Source: Rehmannia glutinosa
Taxonomy: Eukaryota; Streptophyta; Magnoliopsida; Lamiales; Orobanchaceae
Assembly (NCBI GenBank): GCA_016081115.2
Contig: CM071932.1
Location: 53,890,659 to 53,954,658, forward strand
Reading direction: 5' to 3'
Length of the DNA stretch: 64,000 bases
The position numbers and the translations under genes were made by a program. The notes below the pieces were generated by a model. That model was not told the DNA's origin. It ran no database searches and saw nothing but the letters and a program-made list of their open reading frames with translations. This document shows, one piece after another, positions 1-10,061 of the stretch; the stretch's first letter is position 1; each line of letters starts with the position of its first letter.

Positions 1-361
1 TAAAAACATCTTCGTGCACGGGTTGCCCTATAGGGCGACGGCCGACGACCACGAGACAAAATATTATCCAATATTTGTCGAAAATAAAACTCAAGAAATA
101 CTCCAAAAATTTAGTAAAAACATTTTAAACTGATCGGAAGTATTAGGACAACATTTAGAAACAACGTTTGAGAGTGAAAACCCAATAACGTAAAATCATT
201 AAAAGCGTTGTCCAATTTAGACGAAAATAAACTTGAGAAAATACTCCGGAAAATATTAAAACCATTTTAAATCATTTAGGAGTATTTGGACAACCTTTAA
301 AAGCATTGTTTTGGTGATAAAATAAAATCATCAAAATTAAGATAAAAACATGTATCAAACA
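1..361 (-). repeat. 3' LTR, partial (pol-less Sirevirus)
   Basis: Direct repeat of 6362-6720. On the minus strand it begins TGTTTGATACATG directly after a polypurine tract, as a 3' LTR should. Only about 360 bases are inside the window. Differences from the other copy cluster in the GC-rich stretch at 13-52. Confidence 0.8.
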
Positions 362-362
362 A

Positions 363-794
363 TCTCCCCTTTTGATGATTACAAACCAAAACAATTTTTA
401 CACAAACTAAGAGAGCAATTTAGAAATGATTTTCCGGTAAAAACATTTGACCGTTTGGAAGCAACCAAAATTTCCAAAAATATTAACGCAACCAAGTAGG
501 AGTAAATATTTTCAATAATAAGCACAAGCTCCCCCTATCAACAAGCACATCAAGAATAATGTAAGAGCAATAATCCATAAGCTAAAAGCTTTTAGCTTTT
601 ACGATTTGATCAAGAACTTATAAGCTCCCCCTGTCACAAAACAACATTAAACAAGAATATAAGTCCATCAAGCAACAATTGGACTGAGAACAAATCACAA
701 CTTATGGCTTTTATGAGCCATAGCTTATAGCTTTTATGACAAGCTTTTATTAGCTTCTTTGAGCTAATGAGCCAATATCCTGTTTCTCCCCCTT
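363..794 (-). promoter_or_regulatory. Four polypurine tracts (multi-PPT), Sirevirus hallmark
   Basis: On the minus strand AGGGGGAG-type tracts (AAGGGGAG for the LTR-proximal one) occur at about 363-373, 528-537, 623-633 and 784-794. The first abuts the 3' LTR. A series of PPTs before the 3' LTR is a described signature of Sireviruses; the same four tracts occur at 55944-56397 in the complete element. Confidence 0.7.
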
Positions 795-1518
795 TGGAAT
801 CATCAAAAAGAATGTTAGGATGGTGAAAACACCATACAATAATATTGAAGCGCTCCAATGGAACGGTTTAATAGCCGTTGAGCAATTAAGGCATAATAAT
901 TCAAGGAAAATTGGATAATTGAAACATAAAAGATCCATAAGCTTATTAGTAAGCTAAAAACATGATTTCAAAAGGATTTTAAGACATTTTGAAGCAAGAG
1001 AATCATGTAGAAGTTGAAAGTTTCATTGCGACATTTTAACAAACACCTTGTGTGTGTGAAAAATAGAAGAGGTTGTATATAACCTTTGTAAATGGTTCAA
1101 GCCAAAAAAAAAAAAATTCATAACATCAATCAACCTCATTTCAAAGCTCAAAAAAATCATATGCACCATATGCAATAATTTGTTCATCAATTAAGAAGCT
1201 CAAAGTAGATTCTCAAGGGTTCAACCCAATTGAGATAAGCTAAGAATGATCAAGGCATTTCAAATGCCAACAATTAGAGCATCCAACAAGTAATAAGTCA
1301 TGCTTTCAACAATACATGTATCAAATGTCCCAACATATCCAACTAAGCATAATGAACAAAGCAATAAAAGAAGCACTTTACCATCAAGTACTTCATACCA
1401 ATTATCAAACAATGCTTTAGAGCATTTTTACCATCAAATACTCCATCAAAGTCATGATCATTCACAAGTCATTATCAACTTGCAATTTTAACCCTTTAAG
1501 AAAAACAAGCAAATATCA

Positions 1519-2943
1519 TTAGTACAAATGAGTTTTACAAAAGTTCATAAAAGTACAAAGCAACTTAAATGAAAATGCTAGAAAGTAAAGGGGTGGGGTA
1601 ACATCATTCCTCATCCGAGGAGAAGCAAGATCCGGAATTAAGTCCTTGATGAATTTCTTTAATTTGCCGATAGACTTTTGCATTTTGGAGGTCTTTTGCT
1701 CCAAAGCCTCATACCTCGTCTCATGAAAAGCCCTCATCTCATCAAATTCGGCTTGAGTATACCTCCTAGGCGGTTGAGCACCGGTATTACCCTCCGGATT
1801 GCTCGGTTCGCCCTCTTCCACCAATCTTGCGGCCCCGGCGTCATCAAAGAAGTCATTAGGATCGGGAGACTCTTGACCTCTTCCTCTCGCCATTTTGGTT
1901 GGTCGGATTTCCATGTTCTTGCGCATAGTGACCATTTGGGTGATGTTATCAATGTCAAAGTCGTTTTGAAATACCTCCGAGTTACACTCCGACGAAGGTA
2001 GTCCCGATTGAATAAGAAGTTTACAAATCCAATTTCCCATAACCAACTTCTTATTACCTTGAGTAATGGACTCGATTAGACATTGGATAAGTATGGCACC
2101 AAAGTTAAGAGGTTCCTCCTAGCAATCTTATAAGTCAAAAATAATCCATATTGCTAGGCATCTTTCCCGACTTACCACAAATGCAATATGCGATGATGAC
2201 CGATAAAATGCGATGCTCAAGTGTCATTGCCAACAAGGAATACTTTGGCCATACTCCCAAATACGTCTTAACTTCTTTCATCGACACCCCCAACATTTCA
2301 TCATTCCAAGTCCCACAAGAGAAATAATCCCAACCACCTTCTCTAACATGTAAAAGCCGGCAAATATCATTGGGAGTCCATCTAAAATGACGACCCTTTA
2401 TAAGCGAATTAACGGCAATCGGCTTTCTATCATTGTCATATTCGACCCACATATTGGCATAAAAGAGTTGGATAATATCATCATCATACAATACATAAGC
2501 ATGCTCCCATAAATACATCCAACCTTGCTCCTCAAAAAATCCTCTTATAGTAGGATACTCATTTGTAAATGAACTAAAACGACACATTTTAGTCCGAGCA
2601 ATAGATTTACCTCCCATCCCCGAATCCTCATAGTACCATTCCGCATACTTATTGATGAAATTAAGAGCATTGCGAGAATTTGGAGCTTGAGTAACAAGAG
2701 ATTTTTTACCTTTCGCCCAACGGCAATTTTCGAGCGAAATAGTTCCGCGAAGCTCGGTAATTTGGGCCCGAGAGAGAATGGGATTTTGAACATCATCACC
2801 TTCTTGAGCCACGTTTCTTTGAGCGGCTCGAATATCCCTTTGTTCGGCTCTCTCGCCGATTTCTCGAAGTACCCTCTCCGCCCTTTCTTCTCTTAGAAGT
2901 GGGATTTTGATCGGTGGAATTTCTTGGAGGAGCCATATATGTA
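1519..2943 (-). pseudogene. Putative plant transposon-protein (gag-like) ORF at the env position
   Basis: The main open stretch is 2135-about 2800, continued in another frame by 2100-1519. The first part carries a long tract with FYANMWVEYD and a following RWTPNDICRLLHV segment; the second has LNFGAILIQ and a Lys-Leu-rich coil near its end. This layout resembles the 'putative plant transposon protein' domain (Pfam Transposase_32-like) found in gag-like plant retroelement proteins; that call is from memory of the family. A start is plausible at the ATG at 2943, where an Arg/Lys-rich leader begins in a different frame, so at least two frameshifts are needed. It lies between the former pol end and the PPTs, where other Sireviruses can have an env-like ORF. 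It might instead be a fragment of a separate inserted element. Confidence 0.5.
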
Positions 2944-3106
2944 AGATTCTTGTGAAAATAAGAAGATTAGCAACAAGAATCGTGAAAAATGATGAAGAAT
3001 TGAAGATTTTGTAGAAAAGGGGAAAAATTTCGCTGCTATAGGGTTTGGGGGGATTTTTGTTCTGTTTTTCAAAGTGAAGAACAGATCGTTTTAAGCTTGA
3101 AAAATA

Positions 3107-3180
3107 ACCCCGGCGACCGGCCGAGGTGGGGTGCGACCGGCCGAGGTGCGCAGCGACCCGTCGCCCCGCCCGTGGCCGTC
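3107..3180. repeat. GC-rich CGACCGGCCGAGG repeats inside the pol-less Sirevirus
   Basis: Two to three copies of a GCGACCGGCCGAGGTG-like motif. The corresponding place in the complete element (57045-57080, just after the pol end) has GCGACCGGTCG repeats, which anchors the two internal regions to each other. Confidence 0.6.
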
Positions 3181-3253
3181 CCCCAGTGATTTTTCTTTCT
3201 CCCGAGTTTTCCAAAATTCGATTTTTCACCCCAACAGCTTTAAAACTTTGCAA

Positions 3254-3813
3254 AAATATAAGTTTGGACTATATCCAACAAATATGGGTTTCGAAAGAAC
3301 ATATAACCGATAAAATCGAGACTAAACAAGTAGTGCCTTAAAAGAAAAAAATTTGCAAGATCAATTAGGGGCACTTAAGGGGTCAAAATGAAATATCTTG
3401 AAAGATATGTGCATAAGCATAAAATCGAGTTTAAAAAAAAATACGAGTAGACATACCTCGATGGTTTAAGAAACTTGAAGACGTAATAGCCAATGAGTAT
3501 GAAGTATGTATCCTACACAATTCTTAGACAACATATGCATAGAAAATACAAGTGTAGGCAAGTAATATGAGATATCAAAAGAGCTTATGCTATAAGATTT
3601 CATAAGAGATAATAAGCCACATAAGTCTAATAAAATGCTCAAGGGTTTTAGAAAATCATGCAAGGTCTCTTTTTTAAAAAAATTTAAACTCATAAATATA
3701 TAAGAGACCTATATTAAAAATAAATACTTGAAGATTCATTTTGCAATTAAGACACAATTAAGAGTATGCATAGATTTAAAAATAAAATGCATATACAAAT
3801 GGGGAGATACGGT
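3254..3813. other. Non-coding remnant between gag and the extra ORF
   Basis: Where pol should be (about 4 kb in the complete element) there is only about 0.5 kb without a recognisable domain. The first part (about 3190-3260) matches the post-pol region of the complete element. This marks a large internal deletion of pol. Confidence 0.5.
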
Positions 3814-5247
3814 TTACCAATTACGCCGTTTCCATGGGTTGTGTCTTTCCCATTGTTGATGATATCTTCCCATTGAGAAGTCACTTTGTTGATGATGACT
3901 TCTCCATTTCCAAGTTTGGTTACCTTCCCATGGTTGATGGTTTCTTCTTCTTTGAAAATCATCTTGTTGATGATGTCTTTGCCATTTCCAAGGATTGTGT
4001 TTTTCCCATTTTTGATTATACGTTCTTCTTGGAAATTGGCTTTGTTGAGAGTGGTTTCTCCTTCTTTTATCAAATGAAACGTTCATTTGATGTTTTCTTG
4101 GTGGCATGAATTTTCTCCGATTTTTGCTTTGTCGGGTACCTAATAGCACATTGTTTTGTGGTACCCTCATGTGTTTGGGTCCTTTAAGATTAGCTTTGAG
4201 ACTTTTAGGTCTCCAACAATATTTAGAGCTATTTCTAGCCCGACAAGAATTAGCCGTATGACCCTTTTTGCCACAATAAAAACAAGTAATAATTTTAGGA
4301 GCATAATGACCAATATGCATATTGACTTGATCCTTTTTCATATGATTAACAACATTAGGCTTATGATCAAGTCCTTTATCACCATTATTAATATCAACAA
4401 TATTGGACATTTTATTGGTACTCAAGTTGGATTTTAATAAATCCTTTTTCATGCAATCAATATTCTCAACAAGAGTACTATTTTCTTTTTCAAGGTTTCT
4501 AACCTTGTCAAGTGTGGTGGTGTGAGCACATGATAGTGATTCATAAGAAGTAAATAAACTATCCTTATCATTTTTCAAAATATTGAATTCCTTTTTCAAG
4601 TTTTTGTATCTAACAAGTAAGCTTTGGAATTCATTTTGAAGTTCATCATAATCATTTTGTAAATCACTATAATCATTTTGAATAACGATATCATAAGAAG
4701 TAGAGGGCTTAAGACATACCTCATTTTCTTCATTGATGCCCATAAAGCAATATTCAACTTCTTCACATTTGGAAGTTGTAAGAGGCTTATTCCTTAGATT
4801 TGAGCTTGTATGACCTTGAGAAGTAGATGCTTTTGTTTGACTCCTTTCATTTGCAAATACTCCATAGATGGCTTCTAATTTTTGCCATACTTCATGTGCC
4901 GACTTTATTCCTACAATATGTTCATATTCTAAATTAGTAAATGAACAATACAAAATATTTAAAGCCTTACCGTTTAAGGAGATGATTTTCTTTTCTTCAT
5001 CATTGAGCTTTTTGAAGCCTTTTGAGGTGTATGGTGTAACTTTCGTCGGAATGGATTCTCCATTAATGACGGTGTTCCAAATGTCGAACCCGCAACCTTG
5101 TAGATAGCATTCCATTCTTTCTTTCCAAAAATTAAAATTCTTGGAATCAAATAGTGGTGGCTTGGTGGTGGAGGTGCCGGATAGATGAGCTTCGTTCAGA
5201 GTCGTCGATCGTTTCTCTTCACTCGCGATGTGAAACGAGCTTGCCAA
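3814..5247 (-). CDS. gag: Sirevirus Gag, internally deleted, with expanded C-terminal repeats
   Basis: Single open frame of 477 residues starting 22 bases downstream of the LTR. Residues 30-130 are the Copia gag (UBN2-type) N-terminal part, with FWKERMECYLQG and SAHEVWQKLEAIYG. The second half of that domain and the first CCHC knuckle, both present in the copy at 61861-60078, are missing here (junction near residue 132). Residues 190-280 look like a coiled coil; a CCHC zinc knuckle CFYCGKKGHTANSC is at 322-335. Residues 411-477 are three to four repeats of a basic Trp/His/Gln-rich unit ending WKRRNW. Its partner protein would be Pol, absent here. The frame is intact, so it could be translated, but the internal deletion makes particle assembly doubtful. 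Confidence 0.7.
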   Translation of the reverse strand: MASSFHIASEEKRSTTLNEAHLSGTSTTKPPLFDSKNFNFWKERMECYLQGCGFDIWNTVINGESIPTKVTPYTSKGFKKLNDEEKKIISLNGKALNILYCSFTNLEYEHIVGIKSAHEVWQKLEAIYGVFANERSQTKASTSQGHTSSNLRNKPLTTSKCEEVEYCFMGINEENEVCLKPSTSYDIVIQNDYSDLQNDYDELQNEFQSLLVRYKNLKKEFNILKNDKDSLFTSYESLSCAHTTTLDKVRNLEKENSTLVENIDCMKKDLLKSNLSTNKMSNIVDINNGDKGLDHKPNVVNHMKKDQVNMHIGHYAPKIITCFYCGKKGHTANSCRARNSSKYCWRPKSLKANLKGPKHMRVPQNNVLLGTRQSKNRRKFMPPRKHQMNVSFDKRRRNHSQQSQFPRRTYNQKWEKHNPWKWQRHHQQDDFQRRRNHQPWEGNQTWKWRSHHQQSDFSMGRYHQQWERHNPWKRRNW

Positions 5248-5254
5248 AGAGTTT

Positions 5255-5266
5255 GGCTCGATACCA
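5255..5266 (-). promoter_or_regulatory. Primer binding site, initiator-Met tRNA
   Basis: Minus-strand TGGTATCGAGCC, matching the usual plant Copia site TGGTATCAGAGC closely, two bases from the LTR end at 5269. Confidence 0.75.
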
Positions 5267-5268
5267 CT

Positions 5269-6720
5269 TGTAAGTCCAGCGGCTACGATAATCTAGAGGG
5301 GGTGAATAGATTATCTCCATCTTTTCGATTTCGCCCTCTTTTAACAACCGAATGCTCAAAGATAATAACAAAGGTGCGGAATGAACCAACACACGACGAT
5401 TTAAAGAGGTTCAACCCACCTAGGGCCTAATCCTCTACCACCCCAGTATATCCGGGATGGATTTCGAAAAGAAAAAGAATTTTATTAATTACCAAAATTA
5501 ATACAAATTCAACTTACAACACCTTGAAGAGCACCACACTCTTCTTCAACACCACCTTTGGAGATTACCACAATCTCCCTTCAACGGCACCTTGTGAAGA
5601 TTACCACAATCTTCAACCTTGAAGAATACCAAATTCTTCAACACCTCAATAAGAAGATTACCACAATCTTCTTCACCTATCACCTAGATCATCCAAGTGT
5701 GTTCTTACCACAAGAACACTCACAAGGATATCTTGTGTTTGAATGATAACCAAAAATCAAGATTACAACTCAATAATGAATATTACAATTTGAGTGCAAA
5801 GTGTAATCAAGAATAGCCTAGACCTCAAAGATGTGAAAGTGATAAGCTAGGCAATTTTACAACAAGAATAATAACAATGAAAGACTAGATGTTTGCTTGA
5901 AGTGTATCTTGTTGTGTTGTATCTCAATTGTTGTTTTTGGTTGCTCCAAAACATCCTCTATTTATAGGAGATGATTGATCAAGCATAGGCTCCTCTTGGG
6001 GATTGAAAATCTACATAAAAATACAATTAAAATCAAGAATATAGTGTTAGAAATCAATCCCACATTTTAAGGAAATATGTTTGTCAAAACGGTCGAAATT
6101 TTTGTCAAAAGATAGGGCGACCGTCGCACGAAATAGACGTTGGAAAAATACACAAAGAAAAAAACACAGGCGGCCGGCCGACGCCTCTACCTCGACCGGC
6201 CGACCATCACCCCACCGGTCCCCTCATAGTTTTTGCAAAGATCAAGTGTTCTGCTTTCAAACGCACTTGCAGCAGTACGTCGCACTGGCGACCGGCCGAC
6301 CGACGGCGACGCCGAGATGGCCGGCGACCGCTTGTTTTTTGCTTCCGTCTCATTTTCTGCTTCTAAAAACATCTTCAGTACGGGTTGCCCTATAGATGCG
6401 GCCGGTCGACCACGAGACAAAATATTATCCAATATTTGTCGAAAATAAAACTCAAGAAATACTCCAAAATTTAGTAAAAACATTTTAAACCGATCGGAAG
6501 TATTAGGACAACATTTAGAAACAACGTTTGAGAGTGAAAACCCAATAACGTAAAATCATTAAAAGCGTTGTCCAATTTAGACGAAAATAGACTTGAGAAA
6601 ATACTCCTAAAATATTAAAACCATTTTAAATCATTTAGGAGTATTTGGACAACCTTTAAAAGCATTGTTTTGGTGATAAAATAAAATCATCAAAATTAAG
6701 ATAAAAACATGTATCAAACA
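5269..6720 (-). repeat. 5' LTR (pol-less Sirevirus)
   Basis: 1452 bp, plus-strand ends TGTAAG and CAAACA. A TATA box (minus CTATAAATAG) is at 5958-5967. A stretch of ACCACAATCT-type short tandem repeats is at 5520-5680, and a GC-rich palindromic block (CCGGCCGACC and similar) at about 6116-6425, upstream of the TATA box. It is recognisably homologous to the 1.3-kb LTRs at 54648 and 61919 but clearly diverged from them. Confidence 0.8.
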
Positions 6721-6905
6721 ATAAGCTCTTTTAAAAAAAGTTGAGGTGGAGGTACTTTTTTTTAGGAGCTTATAAGCTCTCTGGCAGTTTTTTTTAGAGC
6801 TTATAAGCTCTTTTGAAAAAAAATTACCAAACACATTTTAAGAGCTTATAAGTTCTTAAACATCTTATAAGCTGTTTTTAAGAGCTTATAAGCTCAACCA
6901 AACAC
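6721..6905. repeat. Reiterated GAGCTTATAAGCTC palindromes
   Basis: Five to six copies of the palindrome GAGCTTATAAGCTC, intact or decayed, ending in AACCAAACACC. This looks like one end of a MITE whose other part is not visible because the Sirevirus LTR ends at 6720. Confidence 0.5.
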
Positions 6906-7545
6906 CCTCTTAATTCAATAATCGATACTTTTAAAAACAAAAGTGATACTCCCAATTCTCGATTATTTATTAGTTGTTTTAGTATAAAAACTTATAAATG
7001 ATGGTGATACTTTTAACCCAAAAAACGATACTTTTGTAACAAAAAGTGATACTTTTAACCCAGAAGGTGATACTTTTCCAATGGAAAGCAATACTTTCAT
7101 GAGATGATACTTCTGAACAAAAAAGTGATACTTTTAATCCAAAAATCGATACTTTTAAAAAAAAGTGATACTCCCAATTCTCGATTATTTATTAGTTGTT
7201 TTAGTATAAAAACTTATAAATGATGGTGATACTTTTAACCCAAAAAACGATACTTTTGTAACAAAAAGTGATACTTTTAACCTAAAGGTTGATACTTTTC
7301 CAATGGAAAGCTATACTTTCATGAGATGATACTTCTGATCAAAAGAGTGATACTTTTAATCCAAAAAATGATACGTTTTTTTTAAAAAAAAGGTGATACT
7401 CCTAATCCTCGATTATTTATTAGTTGTTTTAGTATAAATGATGGTGATACTTTTAACCCAACAAACGATACTTTTTTACAAAAAGTGATACTTTTAACCC
7501 AACAAACGATACTTTTTAAAACACAGTGATACTCTAATGAGATCA
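6906..7545. repeat. GATACTTTT-motif array with about 225-bp higher-order repeat
   Basis: The motif GTGATACTTTTAAC(CC) recurs about every 20 bases. A marker string, GATTATTTATTAGTTGTTTT, returns at about 6959, 7182 and 7409, giving a higher-order unit of 223-227 bp repeated nearly three times. Confidence 0.75.
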
Positions 7546-7868
7546 TGTTCCTGAAGCTGGAAAAAAAATGCTGGAACCAAATATGAAAACACCTTTTTAT
7601 AGAAACAAATGCTTGAAAACAAAAAAGCGCTTTTTCAAATCTTCCCAACAAATCATACAACCAAAAAAGATAGACCAAATACTATTCAATACCTATCAAT
7701 GTAACTTACACCAAACTAAACTGTTAATGTTTGGAACTAAACTATCAGTGTAACTTACACCAAATGCTATTCAATACATGCATAAAAATTAGAAACAAAT
7801 CTTCTCGACTTGCATCGAACCAAATATATTTCATTTGCCTATCATTCTCTACTGAGCCCTATACATGC

Positions 7869-7989
7869 ATCAATCGGCTTGTTGATTTATAAATTGAATA
7901 GCATCTTTCTCGATTTGCACTCTCAATTCATTCCACCGACTGAGAACAGTTCTTGCATAATAAGATGCACTTAATTTGCATCATTCACC
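7869..7989 (-). pseudogene. Unidentified C-terminal-like coding fragment
   Basis: On the minus strand an open stretch of about 34 codons reads ARTVLSRWNELRVQIEKDA and a little further before a stop, preceded by an AG-ended stretch that could be a splice acceptor. It lies between two repeat arrays and has codon-like character unlike its neighbours. I do not recognise the protein. It may be a host exon picked up by the surrounding element. Confidence 0.2.
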
Positions 7990-8154
7990 AACCTTTAATG
8001 AAAACAAGATAAAATTAACTAACGTAAATAAATATTTTTGAAAAATCTAATCTAATTTTATAACCAACAAAAGCATTCATACCTTACGTAAATCTGGTTC
8101 TGAGTACACAAGCCCCTGGAAATTTTCCATGTGGTGCATTAAGAAAACACCACA

Positions 8155-9030
8155 ATCAATGAAAAGTGATACTTCTATATGAAAGTATCTCTCATAACAC
8201 AGAAAATATGTTAAACTGATACTCAGTTATGTGATACTTTTAACACAGAAAGTGATACTTTTAACACATAAAGTGATACTTTTAACATGAAAAGTGATAC
8301 TTCTATATGAAAGTATGTTAAAAGTGAGACTCAGTTATATGATACTTTTAATAGGAAAAACGATACTTTTAACACAGAAAGTGATATTTTTTACATGAAA
8401 AGTGATACTTCTATATGAAAATTATTTATCAGAAACAAATGAACAAATTAATAGTATTAACATGCAAACTGATACTTTTAACATGCAAAGTGATACTTTT
8501 ATATGAAAGTATGTTAAAAGTGATACTCAATTATGTGATACTTTTAACAGGAAAAGTGATACTTTTAACAAAGAAAGTGATACTTTTCACTTGAAAAGTG
8601 ATACTTCTATATGAAAATTATTTATCAGAAACAAATGAACAAATTAATATTATTAACATGCAAAGTGATACTTCTATATGAAAGTATGTTAAAAGTGATA
8701 CTTAGTTATGTGATACTTTTAACAGGAAAAATGATACTTTAAACACAGAAAGTGATACTTTTCACATGAAAAGTGATACTTCTATTTGAAAATTATTTAA
8801 CAGAAACAAATGAACAAATTAATAGTATTAACATGCGAATTGATACTTTTCATAGGAAAAGTGATACTTTTAACATGAAAAGTCATACTTCTATATGAAA
8901 GTATTTCTCATAACACAGAAAATATGTTAAAATTAATACTCAGTTATGTGATACTTTTAACTCAGAAAGTGATACTTTTAACACAGAAAGTGATACTTTT
9001 AACATGACTCCTATATGAAAGTATTTGTTA
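8155..9030. repeat. GTGATACTTTTAACA-motif array with 170-200-bp higher-order repeat
   Basis: Same motif family as 6906-7545 but with different linkers (ACACAGAAA, ACATGAAAA, CTTCTATATGAAA). The marker ACAGAAACAAATGAACAAAT or TCAGAAACAAATGAACAAAT recurs at about 8428, 8626 and 8799, giving a 170-200-bp higher-order unit. Confidence 0.75.
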
Positions 9031-9770
9031 CCTGGCTTTTCGCCTTTTCTCTACGTGTACCTCCACATCAGAGCTTTTCCTATCATCTCCACTACAACAA
9101 TAATACAATCAACAAATTAACACATAAACATCAAAACAACACAATATAATCATGAACAAACTGAACAAAAGAAAATCGAGAACATAGCAATCCTAACACA
9201 AGAAAGAACTGAAACTGAAGAAAAAATGGAAAAAAAATGAAGAAAAGGGAAGAAACTGAACCCAACCATAAACAATAAGACAATAGACACACAATTATGC
9301 AAATATTACAAACCTAAACCAGAAAATATTTTGATGACTGGTGATATTATGTGCAAGTATCAATTTCAACTATACTTATATCCATTTACTTCTTTCACGC
9401 AGATCTACTATGAATAACACATAAAATCACACAGAAAATCACATTGAGAATTTAGAGAATACCGCACCTGTTCAAGTGTTGTAATTGATCTTCAGTAAAT
9501 CACTTTCACAGTTTCGCCACCTCCATTCCATTTTCTTGAGATCAGAACCATAAAAAATAACTGCACAAAAAACCATAAACAAACTGAAGAAAAAGCCATT
9601 AAAAACTGAAGAAAAACTGAAAAAATAACTTACCATAATTCGTATCGAGTAGAAATCGCTAGAATCACAATAAATCAAGGGAAAATCGGAGACATAATCG
9701 TCGAAAATAAACGAATTTTGGGCGCGGTAATGAAACAGGGGAGAATAGAAGAGTTTTTGGTGTCTTGGGG
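9031..9770. other. Non-repetitive interior beside the GATACTTTT arrays
   Basis: No convincing gene. The stretch is AT-rich with short minus-strand ORFs that have no recognisable domain. It is probably part of the same transposable element as the flanking arrays. Confidence 0.3.
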
Positions 9771-9776
9771 GGGGGT

Positions 9777-9845
9777 CAACGGGTTTGGGTGGGGGGTTCA
9801 GCGGGTTTGGGGGTGGATTCAGCGGGTTTGGGGCGCAGGTGGGCG
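9777..9845. repeat. GGGTTTGGG(T/G)GG minisatellite
   Basis: Three to four tandem copies of about 20-21 bp built on CAGCGGGTTTGGGGG, locally G-rich in an AT-rich region. Confidence 0.6.
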
Positions 9846-9867
9846 GTTATTATAGTAAATAGAGCTT

Positions 9868-9895
9868 CGTCTCACGGAACTAGATCCGTGAGACG
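9868..9895. repeat. Hairpin terminus CGTCTCACGGA / TCCGTGAGACG
   Basis: Perfect 11-base arms around a 6-base loop, followed by GGTCTCACGCG. The same CTCACGGAT-loop-ATCCGTGAG design marks both ends of the element at 31263-32448, so this is probably the right end of the element holding the arrays at 6906-9030; its left end is not seen. Confidence 0.6.
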
Positions 9896-9944
9896 GTCTC
9901 ACGCGAGTTTTTGTGTAAAAAAAAATTTTGAGTCATTCTTGATG

Positions 9945-10050
9945 ATTGGGAATAGCTAAACCCATGGGGAAGAGGAGGAATGGTCATTCCCTTACTTTTG
10001 GAAATAGGGATTCCCATGGGAATGAGTATTCCCATTAATAAAGCACACCA
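9945..10050. repeat. MITE-like sequence around ATTCCCATGGGAAT
   Basis: Palindromic ATTCCCATGGGAAT with flanking GGAAT/ATTCC motifs. Sequence after the SINE (10674-10725) has CATTCTATTC and ACATACCAATCATG, echoing CACACCAATCATGTGAATG at about 10044-10062, so the SINE seems to have landed inside this element. Confidence 0.35.
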
Positions 10051-10061
10051 ATCATGTGAAT

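Larger units (their letters stand above)
1..6720 (-). mobile_element. Pol-less Sirevirus-type Copia LTR retrotransposon (left end cut by window)
   Basis: Read on the minus strand the order is 5' LTR (5269-6720), tRNA-iMet primer site, gag (5247-3814), an extra ORF (about 2943-1519), four polypurine tracts (794-363) and the start of the 3' LTR (361-1). The LTRs, primer site, gag and the region before the 3' LTR are homologous to the complete element at 54648-63217, so the family assignment is firm. No protease, integrase, reverse transcriptase or RNase H is left, so the copy is non-autonomous. The TSD cannot be checked because the left edge is outside the window; the base after the right LTR is 6721. 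Confidence 0.8.

Noticed and set aside
6906..9030. Regularly spaced repeats that could suggest a CRISPR array
   Set aside because: Eukaryotic context, short degenerate words, linkers repeated and not unique, no cas genes.
9868..9895. Helitron 3' hairpin
   Set aside because: No CTRR end after the hairpin, and the related element has hairpins at both ends with inverted repeats, unlike Helitrons.
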